Assembly: GCA_028711355.1 (NCBI GenBank)
Contig: JAQTSL010000032.1
Location: 1-18,149, forward strand
Direction: 5' to 3'
From: Rhodoferax sp.
Lineage (GTDB): Bacteria > Pseudomonadota > Gammaproteobacteria > Burkholderiales > Burkholderiaceae_C
DNA: 18,149 nt
Position numbers and translations under genes: made by a program. Of this stretch, positions 1-6,617 are shown one piece after another (position 1 is the stretch's first letter; the number at the start of each line of letters is the position of its first letter). The notes beneath the pieces are model-generated. The model ran no database searches. It was not told the DNA's origin and saw only the letters and a list, made by a program, of their open reading frames with translations.

Positions 1-1
1 G

Positions 2-58
2 GCTGAACAAGATGAGGAGTGGTTGACCGCCAAAATCTACCTGAACATGAAACTTTGA
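2..58 (+). CDS. C-terminal tail of a truncated gene, possibly an IS256/mutator-type transposase
   Basis: An open frame enters from the left edge and ends at TGA 56-58, leaving 18 residues (AEQDEEWLTAKIYLNMKL). The acidic 'EQ.EEW' stretch followed by a 'YLNM'-like tail resembles the C-terminal ends of mutator-family (IS256-type) transposases as I remember them. The piece is too short for a firm call and could equally be another protein. If it is a transposase, the nif operon has an insertion sequence immediately upstream. Confidence 0.35.
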   Translation, partial: AEQDEEWLTAKIYLNMKL

Positions 59-101
59 ACCAACGCGCTCGCGCAACAATCACGACACCAAAAATCAGAA
101 T

Positions 102-215
102 TTACAGAAAAACGGTTGCTTTATCGTCGAGGTAAACGCCGTGGGTTTGGTGGTAGGGGCTGCCTTCACCCAACTGGGCGCTCAGGTCAAAACAGCAGTA
201 AAAGTTTGCATGGGT
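102..215 (-). pseudogene. possible degraded C-terminal gene fragment
   Basis: The reverse strand has a short open frame, stopping at TAA (complement of 102-104), that reads protein-like: DLSAQLGEGSPYHQTHGVYL, then DDKATVFL. The 'LGEGSPYHQTHGVY' stretch vaguely recalls the tail of small nucleotidyltransferase-type (DUF6036-like) proteins, but this is memory only. No start codon is present and the frame closes upstream inside an AT-rich patch. It is at most a remnant and may be chance. Confidence 0.2.
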
Positions 216-216
216 T

Positions 217-251
217 AATTTTAGACAAAACTAAAATTTTGGACAAAATTT
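217..251. repeat. AT-rich overlapping inverted and direct repeats
   Basis: Two inverted repeats overlap: AATTTTAG (217-224) with CTAAAATT (231-238), loop 6, and AAATTTTG (234-241) with CAAAATTT (244-251), spacer 2. The same bases form a 14-bp direct repeat AATTTTRGACAAAA at 217-230 and 235-248, period 18 bp. An 18-bp period puts two sites on nearly the same helix face, as in a tandem operator. The patch is about 160 bp upstream of the NifA site and is much more AT-rich than its surroundings. Confidence 0.6.
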
Positions 252-275
252 GCCGAATATTCCAAAATAATTGGC

Positions 276-298
276 ATTCAACAGACCGCCTGTTGAAT
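276..298. repeat. perfect 9-bp inverted repeat, 5-nt loop
   Basis: ATTCAACAG (276-284), loop ACCGC, CTGTTGAAT (290-298). No T-run follows on either strand, so an operator or cruciform is more likely than an intrinsic terminator. No regulator can be named. Confidence 0.5.
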
Positions 299-327
299 CA
301 AACAACGCTTCGCATGGGAAGACTGGC

Positions 328-447
328 ATGACACCACGTGGTGACTCGGGCACCCTTGAAGATTGCGCAGCCAAAGCAAACGACAAATACGACACGATCC
401 ATGGCTTTGTCAGGAAATCAACAAAGTCAAAACCCGCTGCGGTTTAA
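328..447 (+). CDS. possible 39-residue small protein upstream of nifH
   Basis: ATG at 328 opens a 40-codon frame to TAA 445-447. The peptide is MTPRGDSGTLEDCAAKANDK followed by YDTIHGFVRKSTKSKPAAV, with a basic C-terminal half. A purine-rich GGGAAGA (316-322) lies 5 nt before the ATG and could serve as a ribosome site. Against it: third codon positions lack the strong GC bias of nifH, the frame overlaps the NifA binding site at 408-423, and no family is recognised. It may be chance. Confidence 0.2.
   Translation: MTPRGDSGTLEDCAAKANDKYDTIHGFVRKSTKSKPAAV
332..343. promoter_or_regulatory. 12-bp perfect palindrome CACCACGTGGTG
   Basis: The sequence is a perfect palindrome centred on CACGTG, about 65 bp upstream of the NifA site. 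It could be an operator, but no regulator is identified, and a 12-bp palindrome can occur by chance. Confidence 0.25.
408..423 (+). promoter_or_regulatory. NifA upstream activator sequence (UAS)
   Basis: TGT-N10-ACA is the exact NifA consensus, here TGTCAGGAAATCAACA. It sits inside a larger inverted repeat, CTTTGT (405-410) with ACAAAG (421-426). Its right edge is 94 bp before the TGG of the -24 element, the usual distance for DNA looping with IHF. Only one such site was found upstream of nifH. Confidence 0.8.
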
Positions 448-516
448 ATCTTTAACCCGTTGATTTAATTAGACATAAATCACCCATCTGGCTCACTTTG
501 CGCGTTCGTTTCAGCA

Positions 517-532
517 TGGCACGGAAGCTGCA
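517..532 (+). promoter_or_regulatory. sigma-54 (RpoN) -24/-12 promoter of nifH
   Basis: TGGCACG-GAAG-CTGCA matches the consensus TGGCACG-N4-TTGCA with one mismatch (CTGCA). The diagnostic GG (518-519) and GC (530-531) are exactly 10 bp apart. Transcription should start near 543, giving a nifH leader of about 120 nt. Together with the NifA site this shows nitrogen- and oxygen-responsive NifA/RpoN control of the operon. Confidence 0.85.
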
Positions 533-662
533 ATAAGGATGGTGCGGGGCATAAGTCCGGCCGACGTGAACCTAAACAAAGAAGACCCACAGGCACGAAA
601 GCTGACACCAGTCGCGGCGACGCAAGCTTGGTTCTTAACTTTCTTTTAATTGGAGTATTCAA

Positions 663-1547
663 ATGGCAAAACTTCGGCAAATCGCCTTCTATGGCAAGGG
701 TGGCATCGGCAAATCGACCACGTCGCAAAACACGCTGGCAGCACTGTCTGACCTGAACCAAAAAATCCTGATTGTTGGCTGCGACCCCAAAGCCGACTCG
801 ACCCGGTTGATTCTGCACGCCAAGGCACAAAACACCATTCTGTCGCTGGCGGCAGAGGCCGGCTCTGTAGAAGACCTGGAACGTGAAGACGTGATGAAGA
901 TTGGTTACAAGGGCATCCGTTGCGTCGAATCCGGTGGCCCGGAGCCAGGAGTTGGCTGTGCTGGCCGCGGTGTCATTACATCAATCAACTTTCTGGAAGA
1001 AAACGGCGCTTACGACAACATGGACTATGTGTCTTACGACGTGCTCGGTGATGTGGTGTGCGGTGGTTTTGCCATGCCGATCCGTGAAAACAAGGCGCAA
1101 GAAATTTACATTGTGATGTCTGGCGAAATGATGGCCATGTACGCCGCCAACAACATCTCCAAGGGCGTCTTGAAATACGCCAATTCAGGCGGTGTGCGCC
1201 TGGGTGGTTTGGTCTGTAACGAGCGCCAGACCGACAAAGAATACGAATTGGCCGATGCCCTGGCTGGCATGTTGGGCAGCAAACTGATCCACTTTGTACC
1301 GCGCGACAACATCGTGCAACACGCCGAGCTGCGCCGCATGACCGTGATCGAATACGCGCCCGATTCCAAGCAAGCTGCTGAATACCGCACGCTGGCCAGC
1401 AAGATTCACGACAACGTGGGCAACGGCACGATACCTACGCCTATCACCATGGATCAGTTGGAAGACATGCTGATGGAGTTCGGCATCATGGACACCATCG
1501 ATGAGACCCAGGTGGGCAAGTCGGCTGCCGAACTGGCTGTGGCCTGA
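663..1547 (+). CDS. nifH: nitrogenase iron protein (dinitrogenase reductase) NifH
   Basis: This 294-residue protein is the homodimeric Fe protein, which passes electrons to MoFe protein with MgATP hydrolysis and also serves FeMo-cofactor synthesis. Visible features are the P-loop GKGGIGKS (11-18), the DPKADSTR switch region (41-48), and the [4Fe-4S] ligands Cys99 (in GPEPGVGCAGRG) and Cys133 (in DVVCGGFAMP). Arg102 lies at the position ADP-ribosylated by DraT in organisms that have it; no draT is in the window. Length is typical. The ATG follows GGAG at 652-655. It is the first gene behind the sigma-54 promoter and lies 44 bp before nifD. The identity is not in doubt. Confidence 0.98.
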   Translation: MAKLRQIAFYGKGGIGKSTTSQNTLAALSDLNQKILIVGCDPKADSTRLILHAKAQNTILSLAAEAGSVEDLEREDVMKIGYKGIRCVESGGPEPGVGCAGRGVITSINFLEENGAYDNMDYVSYDVLGDVVCGGFAMPIRENKAQEIYIVMSGEMMAMYAANNISKGVLKYANSGGVRLGGLVCNERQTDKEYELADALAGMLGSKLIHFVPRDNIVQHAELRRMTVIEYAPDSKQAAEYRTLASKIHDNVGNGTIPTPITMDQLEDMLMEFGIMDTIDETQVGKSAAELAVA

Positions 1548-1591
1548 AAAGCGCACGGCATTCCCAACCCATTTACCTACTGGAGTTCCCC

Positions 1592-3049
1592 ATGACTGCC
1601 GTTGTTGAAGATCGCAAGGCCGCGAACAAGGCCCTGATTGATGAAGTACTGAAGGCCTATCCCGAGAAGATGGCCAAAAGGCGCGCCAAGCACCTGGGCG
1701 TGTATGAAGAGGGCAAGCCCGACTGCGGCGTCAAGTCCAACATCAAGTCTTTGCCGGGCGTGATGACAATACGGGGTTGCGCCTATGCGGGCTCCAAAGG
1801 CGTGGTCTGGGGCCCGATCAAGGACATGGTTCACATCAGCCACGGCCCAGTCGGTTGTGGCCAATATTCCTGGGCCAATCGGCGCAGCTATTACGTGGGC
1901 ACCACCGGCATCGACAGCTTTGTCACGATGCAATTCACCTCTGACTTTCAAGAAAAAGACATCGTTTTTGGCGGTGACAAAAAGCTCGACAAGATCATTG
2001 ACGAGGTACAGGAACTGTTCCCGCTGAACCGCGGCATTTCGATCCAGTCTGAATGCCCGATTGGCCTGATTGGCGACGACATCGAGGCCATCGCCAAAAA
2101 GAAAAGCAAACAGTTCGAAAACCACACCATTGTGCCGGTGCGCTGTGAAGGTTTTCGGGGGGTCAGCCAGTCATTGGGCCACCATCTGGCCAATGATGCC
2201 ATTCGCGACTGGGTGCTGGACAAAGCCGATACGGGCAAAAGCGCCGCCTTTGTTTCAACGCCCTATGACGTGGCCATTCTGGGCGACTACAACATTGGCG
2301 GTGATGCCTGGTCCAGCCGCATCTTGCTCGAAGAAATGGGCTTGCGCGTCATTTCGCAATGGTCGGGCGACGGCACCTTGTCAGAGATGGAAAACACGCC
2401 CAAAGCCAAACTCAATGTGTTGCACTGCTACCGTTCCATGAACTACATCAGCCGCCACATGGAAGAAAAATATGGCACGCCCTGGGTCGAGTACAACTTT
2501 TTCGGCCCCACCATGATCGAGAAAAGCCTGCGCGAAATTGCCGCCCACTTTGACGACAGCATCAAGGCCAAAACCGAAGCCGTGATCGCCAAGTACAAGC
2601 CGCTGACGCAAGCCGTGATTGACAAGTACAAGCCGCGCCTGGAGGGCAAAACCGTCATGCTGTACATCGGCGGTTTGCGCCCGCGCCACGTGATTGGCGC
2701 CTATGAAGACCTGGGCATGGTCGTGGTCGGCACCGGATATGAATTCGGCCACAACGACGACTATCAGCGCACCACCCACTACATCAAGGACGCGACGCTG
2801 ATTTATGACGACGTCACCGGCTACGAGTTTGAACACTTTGTCGATTCGGTCAAGCCAGACCTGGTGGGCTCGGGCATCAAGGAAAAGTACGTGTTCCAGA
2901 AGATGGGCGTGCCGTTCCGCCAGATGCACAGTTGGGATTACTCCGGCCCGTACCACGGTTATGACGGCTTTGCCATCTTTGCCAGAGACATGGACATGGC
3001 GATTTCCAGCCCGATCTGGAGCCTGACCAAGGCACCCTGGAAAACTTGA
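1592..3049 (+). CDS. nifD: nitrogenase molybdenum-iron protein alpha chain NifD
   Basis: This 485-residue alpha subunit of dinitrogenase holds FeMo-co and half of the P-cluster. By motif alignment the P-cluster cysteines are Cys63 (RGCAYAG), Cys89 (GPVGCGQYSW) and Cys155 (SECPIGLIGDD). FeMo-co ligands are Cys279 (LHCYRSMNYI) and His446 (MHSWDYSGPYHG). The active-site residues matching A. vinelandii Gln191 and His195 are Gln193 and His197 in GFRGVSQSLGHH. All point to Mo-nitrogenase, not the V or Fe-only form: the chain is full length and no vnfG/anfG lies between D and K. GGAG precedes the ATG. It is co-transcribed with nifH and nifK. Confidence 0.98.
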   Translation: MTAVVEDRKAANKALIDEVLKAYPEKMAKRRAKHLGVYEEGKPDCGVKSNIKSLPGVMTIRGCAYAGSKGVVWGPIKDMVHISHGPVGCGQYSWANRRSYYVGTTGIDSFVTMQFTSDFQEKDIVFGGDKKLDKIIDEVQELFPLNRGISIQSECPIGLIGDDIEAIAKKKSKQFENHTIVPVRCEGFRGVSQSLGHHLANDAIRDWVLDKADTGKSAAFVSTPYDVAILGDYNIGGDAWSSRILLEEMGLRVISQWSGDGTLSEMENTPKAKLNVLHCYRSMNYISRHMEEKYGTPWVEYNFFGPTMIEKSLREIAAHFDDSIKAKTEAVIAKYKPLTQAVIDKYKPRLEGKTVMLYIGGLRPRHVIGAYEDLGMVVVGTGYEFGHNDDYQRTTHYIKDATLIYDDVTGYEFEHFVDSVKPDLVGSGIKEKYVFQKMGVPFRQMHSWDYSGPYHGYDGFAIFARDMDMAISSPIWSLTKAPWKT

Positions 3050-3135
3050 CTCACCCCTTTGCTTGCTCACTTCGTGTAGCCGCCCGGTGGCGCAGCAAAT
3101 CGACCCATCCAAACCCAATTTTTTAGGAGCGCACC

Positions 3136-4692
3136 ATGCCACAAGTAGCCGACAAAATCATTGATCATGAAATGCTGTTCCGTGAGCCTGAATATCAGGA
3201 CATGCTGAGCAAGAAAAAAGAATTCGAGCTGAAACATGCCGACGAGAAAGTCGCCCCGATCGTCGAATGGACCAAGACCGAAGACTACAAACAAAAGAAC
3301 TTTGCCCGCGACTCACTCACCGTCAACCCGGCCAAGGCCTGCCAGCCGCTGGGGGCCGTGTTTGCCGCCAACGGCTTTGCCAAAACACTGAGCTTTGTGC
3401 ATGGCAGCCAAGGCTGTGTGTCTTATTACCGCTCGCATTTCACGCGCCATTTCAAAGAGCCCACCTCTTGTGTCAGCTCTTCCATGACCGAAGACGCTGC
3501 AGTGTTTGGTGGCCTCAACAACATGGTTGATGGCCTGTCCAACGCCTACAGCCTGTACAAGCCCGACATGATTGCCGTGTCCACCACCTGCATGGCCGAG
3601 GTGATTGGTGACGACATTGATGCCTTCATCAAGACCGCCAAGCAAAAAGGCAGCGTGCCTGAAGACTTTGACGTGCCGTTTGCCCACACACCCGCCTTTG
3701 TCGGCAGCCACATCACCGGCTACGACAACGCGCTGATGGGCGTGTTGCGCCACTTCTGGGACGGCAAGGCCAAAACCACCGAACCCCTGGTGCGCGTGCC
3801 CAATGACAGCATCAACTTCATTGGCGGCTTTGACGGCTTTGTGGTGGGCAACATGCGCGAAATCCGACGCATCTTTGACCTGTTTGGCGTGGCGGTCAAC
3901 ATCATTTGCGACCCGTCGGAGAGCTGGAACACACCCACCGACGGCGAATTCCGCATGTACGCGGGCGGCACCACCAAAGAAGAAGTGGTGGCCGGCTTGC
4001 ATGCCAAAGCCACCATCATCTTCCAGGAATTCAGTTGCGAAAAAACTGCCAAGTTCATCGCCGAGCATGGCCAGGAAGTGGTGCTGATGAACGCGCCGAT
4101 GGGTGTGGCCGGCACCGACAAGTTTTTGATGGAAATCTCGCGCCTGACCGGCAAGCCGATCCCCGCTGCGCTGGAGAAAGAACGTGGCGAATTGGTCGAT
4201 GCCATGGCCGACAGCCAGGCCCATTTGCACGGCAAGCGCTTTGCCCTGTATGGCGACCCGGACCAAATGCTGGGCTACGCCGCATTTTTGATGGAGTTGG
4301 GCGCAGAGCCGGCCCATGTGCTGTCCACCAACGGCGGCAAAGAGTGGGAAGTCAGGGTGCAAGCCCTGTTTGATTCGAGCCCCTACGGCAAGGGTTGCAA
4401 GGTGTACCCCAAGCGCGACCTGTGGCATCTGCGCTCGCTGCTGTTCACCGAGCCGGTGGACTTCATGATTGGCAACACCTACGGCAAATTTTTGGAGCGC
4501 GACACCAAGACACCGCTGGTGCGCCTGGTGTTCCCAATCCACGACCGCCACCATTACCACCGCTACGCCACCTGGGGTTACGCCGGCTCGCTGCGCGTGC
4601 TGGTGATGCTGCTCGACGAGTTCTTTGAGGCGCTGGACGCCAACACCATAGCCATCGGCAAGACCGATTACAGCTACGACATCGTTCGTTAA
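3136..4692 (+). CDS. nifK: nitrogenase molybdenum-iron protein beta chain NifK
   Basis: This 518-residue beta subunit pairs with NifD in the alpha2beta2 MoFe protein. P-cluster cysteines are Cys69 (NPAKACQPLG), Cys94 (GSQGCVSYYRS) and Cys152 (STTCMAEVIGDD). The segment matching A. vinelandii HTPSFVGSH reads HTPAFVGSH, so the redox-switching ligand Ser188 is Ala187 here. The segment matching GCVAYFRS reads GCVSYYRS, so Phe99 is Tyr98. This is the pairing known from Gluconacetobacter diazotrophicus, where the tyrosine ligates the oxidised P-cluster. The N-terminal extension of about 50 residues typical of Mo-type NifK is present. TAGGAG precedes the ATG, and nifD ends 86 bp upstream. Confidence 0.98.
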   Translation: MPQVADKIIDHEMLFREPEYQDMLSKKKEFELKHADEKVAPIVEWTKTEDYKQKNFARDSLTVNPAKACQPLGAVFAANGFAKTLSFVHGSQGCVSYYRSHFTRHFKEPTSCVSSSMTEDAAVFGGLNNMVDGLSNAYSLYKPDMIAVSTTCMAEVIGDDIDAFIKTAKQKGSVPEDFDVPFAHTPAFVGSHITGYDNALMGVLRHFWDGKAKTTEPLVRVPNDSINFIGGFDGFVVGNMREIRRIFDLFGVAVNIICDPSESWNTPTDGEFRMYAGGTTKEEVVAGLHAKATIIFQEFSCEKTAKFIAEHGQEVVLMNAPMGVAGTDKFLMEISRLTGKPIPAALEKERGELVDAMADSQAHLHGKRFALYGDPDQMLGYAAFLMELGAEPAHVLSTNGGKEWEVRVQALFDSSPYGKGCKVYPKRDLWHLRSLLFTEPVDFMIGNTYGKFLERDTKTPLVRLVFPIHDRHHYHRYATWGYAGSLRVLVMLLDEFFEALDANTIAIGKTDYSYDIVR

Positions 4693-4730
4693 ACCAATAG
4701 CCAAATAGGGCACTAGCCCTCGTCTGGTTT
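4691..4730 (+). other. nested hairpin immediately after the nifK stop codon
   Basis: An outer arm AAACCA (4691-4696, starting in the stop codon) pairs with TGGTTT (4725-4730). Inside it AGGGC (4707-4711) pairs with GCCCT (4716-4720) around ACTA. No long U-tract follows. It could be a partial terminator or an mRNA-end stabiliser that sets the level of nifHDK relative to the downstream ferredoxin. This role is inferred from position only. Confidence 0.4.
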
Positions 4731-4770
4731 GCGTCAAACGCTCTCAAATTTATACTGACTTGAGTTCGAA

Positions 4771-5118
4771 ATGGCCAATGTAACCTTTAGCTCGCCGCGC
4801 TTGAAGAAAGATGTCACGGTCTATGCCGTTGCCGGTGACACCAGGACCCTGCTCGCCACCGCCAAAGCCAACCACATCCCGCTCCACTCGGAATGCGAAA
4901 ACGGTGAATGCGGCTCGTGCCAGGTGGAGGTGTCGGTGTTGTCGGGCAACACCCCCATCGGGGTTGCACTGACCGAGAAGGAAAAACTGGTGTTGAAGTT
5001 GGCTGGCAAGATTACCGTTCAGCAAATTGAAGATGCTGAAACCAAAGACTTGCCACCGCCGTGGCGGCTGGCGTGCCAGATGGTGGTGCGCGATGAGGAT
5101 ATTCTGGTGAAGTTCTGA
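4771..5118 (+). CDS. plant-type [2Fe-2S] ferredoxin, nif-associated
   Basis: This 115-residue soluble protein has the ferredoxin pattern C-X4-C-X2-C: Cys42, Cys47 and Cys50 in SECENGECGSCQVEV. The distant fourth ligand is Cys102 in WRLACQMVVRDEDILV. The C-terminal 'LACQ..VRDEDILV' end recalls the FdxD-type ferredoxins of nif clusters. It lies 78 bp after nifK in the same direction, with no clear promoter between. Its probable job is to carry electrons to NifH or to a nif maturation step, an inference from context. The start is the ATG at 4771; the GAG at 4762-4764 is a weak ribosome site. A generic ferredoxin of another pathway is possible but less likely here. Confidence 0.88.
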   Translation: MANVTFSSPRLKKDVTVYAVAGDTRTLLATAKANHIPLHSECENGECGSCQVEVSVLSGNTPIGVALTEKEKLVLKLAGKITVQQIEDAETKDLPPPWRLACQMVVRDEDILVKF

Positions 5119-5198
5119 CCCTGGCAGCGACCCGCATCCAGGACCGCCGCGTTGGCGCGTCGCATAATCCCGCAACCCAGGTTGTAAAGGATTTTGCA

Positions 5199-6104
5199 AT
5201 GTCGTCACCCGACTATTCCAAAGGCGTCGCCTACGCGCACGGTCAGTACCTGCCGATTGGCCAGGCCAGCATTCCCATGACGGACTGGGGCTTCCTGCGC
5301 TCCGATGCCACCTATGACGTGGTGACGGTTTGGGACGGTGCCTTCTTCCGCCTGGACGCGCATCTGGATCGTTTCTTTCGCAGTTGCACGCGCTGGCGTC
5401 TTGACCCCGGCCTGACCCGGGATCAGGTCACCGCCACGTTGTCGCAATGTGTTCGCCTGAGCGGGCTTCGGGCGTCTTATGTCGAGATGATCTGCACCCG
5501 TGGCCAGCCGCCCTGGGGCTCGCGCGATCCGCGTCTGGCGGTCAACCAGTTTTATGCCTTTGCCGTGCCTTACGTCTGGATTGCCAACGCCGAGCAACGC
5601 GAAAAAGGGCTGCACTTGATGGTCAGCGACATTCAGCGCATTCCTGCCGCTTCGGTAGACCCGACCGCCAAGAACTACCACTGGAACGATCTGACCATGG
5701 GGCTGTTCGCGGCCCTGGATGCCGGCGCTGACAGCGTGCTACTGGTCGATGCCGTTGGCAACATCGTCGAAGGGCCGGGATTCAACGTGTTTTGTGTCAG
5801 CAACGGTGTGCTGGTGACCCCCGGCGAAGGCATGCTCGAAGGTGTGTCGCGCCGTACCGTGATAGAAATGGCGCATTCGCTGGGTTTTGAAGTGCAGCAA
5901 CGCGCTTTGCCTGCCGATGAATTACGCGCTGCCGCCGAGGTGTTTGTTTCAACCTCCGGTGGCGGCGTGTTACCAGTCACTGTGGTCGACAAGCAGGCTA
6001 TTGGCGACGCAAGCCCCGGGCCGATGACCAGGAAGCTGGTCCAGACCTATTGGGACTGGCACACCGATCCTGCCTACAGCCTGCCGATCGACTATTCACT
6101 TTGA
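5199..6104 (+). CDS. fold-type IV PLP aminotransferase, (R)-amine transaminase / D-amino-acid transaminase-like
   Basis: This 301-residue protein belongs to the class IV aminotransferases (branched-chain, D-amino-acid and 4-amino-4-deoxychorismate lyase group). The PLP lysine is predicted as Lys158 in DPTAKNYHWNDL, and Glu191 in VEGPGFNV should contact the pyridine nitrogen. 'SDATYDVVTVWDGAFFRLD' near the N-terminus, 'FAVPYVWI' near 121-128 and a C-terminal 'SGGGVLPV' resemble, from memory, Arthrobacter-type (R)-selective amine:pyruvate transaminases more than BCAT (IlvE). The substrate is unknown. AAAGGA precedes the ATG. It lies 80 bp after the ferredoxin and may be the last gene of the nif operon. 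The family is sure, the subfamily only moderately so. Confidence 0.85.
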   Translation: MSSPDYSKGVAYAHGQYLPIGQASIPMTDWGFLRSDATYDVVTVWDGAFFRLDAHLDRFFRSCTRWRLDPGLTRDQVTATLSQCVRLSGLRASYVEMICTRGQPPWGSRDPRLAVNQFYAFAVPYVWIANAEQREKGLHLMVSDIQRIPAASVDPTAKNYHWNDLTMGLFAALDAGADSVLLVDAVGNIVEGPGFNVFCVSNGVLVTPGEGMLEGVSRRTVIEMAHSLGFEVQQRALPADELRAAAEVFVSTSGGGVLPVTVVDKQAIGDASPGPMTRKLVQTYWDWHTDPAYSLPIDYSL

Positions 6105-6147
6105 GGAGCCGCCTCGGCAACAAATGATCCCCCGCGCCGTTACCACC

Positions 6148-6305
6148 GGTGATTGTGTGGTGACAGGCATCAACGCACGGCATGGCGACCGGGTCATGTG
6201 CATGCGGTTTTGGGGTGAAATCACGCGCGGAGTTGCTGTGTGGGAACGCGAGTGCTGTCGGCGCGCGCCTTTCACCCCAAAGCCCGGTCACATGACCCAA
6301 TCACC
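6148..6305. mobile_element. MITE/REP-like long palindromic element, full copy
   Basis: The ends are inverted repeats GGTGATTG (6148-6155) and CAATCACC (6298-6305). Inside, GGGTCATGTG (6191-6200) pairs with CACATGACCC (6289-6298), and TTTGGGGTGAAA (6209-6220) pairs with TTTCACCCCAAA (6270-6281). CGCGCG blocks (6224-6229, 6262-6267) deepen the stem. The loop is about 6230-6261. No transposase is encoded; the small frame crossing it is not convincing. A shortened inverted copy lies at 9047-9115. No target-site duplication is obvious. The rest of the 6105-6617 gap (about 6306-6590) holds nothing I can identify. Confidence 0.65.
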
Positions 6306-6590
6306 CTGCCTCGAGGCCATCAGAGGCCATCATCAACATTCAATCTTTACCGTCGGTTTTGGCGTAGGGAGAATGAGTTCTGAAGACCCGTTGCCGACTT
6401 TCACGCGGTACATTTGTAAGTCAAGTACGCAGCGGGAGCGGTCTTAGAGATTTGCGATCTACCCGTTCGATAGCGGCCGTTGGCAACCAGGGATCGACAG
6501 ACAGTTATGCAGCGAGCATTTCGTCGCAGCGGGCACCTGCCATCTACCAGCTCCTGACATTGTGTCTCCCGGTTTCATCAGACAACTTTC

Positions 6591-6609
6591 CCGCAATTGC
6601 CCATTGCGG
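6591..6609 (-). terminator. hairpin just downstream of the RloB-like gene
   Basis: CCGCAAT (6591-6597) pairs perfectly with ATTGCGG (6603-6609) around a 5-nt loop. It starts 8 nt beyond the stop codon of the RloB-like gene in its reading direction. The following bases (GAAAGTTG) lack a proper T-run, so termination may be weak or Rho-dependent. Confidence 0.45.
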
Positions 6610-6617
6610 CCAAGATC

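Noticed and set aside
116..331. 71-codon + strand frame upstream of nifH
   Set aside because: It starts at a TTG without a ribosome site, crosses the AT-rich inverted repeats, and has no protein-like pattern.
1592..4692. Alternative (V or Fe-only) nitrogenase
   Set aside because: No G subunit gene lies between D and K, NifK has the Mo-type N-terminal extension, and NifD motifs match the Mo type.
3313..4737. 474-codon open frame antisense to nifK
   Set aside because: It mirrors the codon bias of nifK on the opposite strand, has no recognisable domain and includes low-complexity His/Gly/Val runs typical of antisense frames in GC-rich genes.
6124..6447. 107-codon + strand frame after the aminotransferase
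   Set aside because: It runs through the palindromic element at 6148-6305, whose structure explains the sequence; no ribosome site or protein-like motif.
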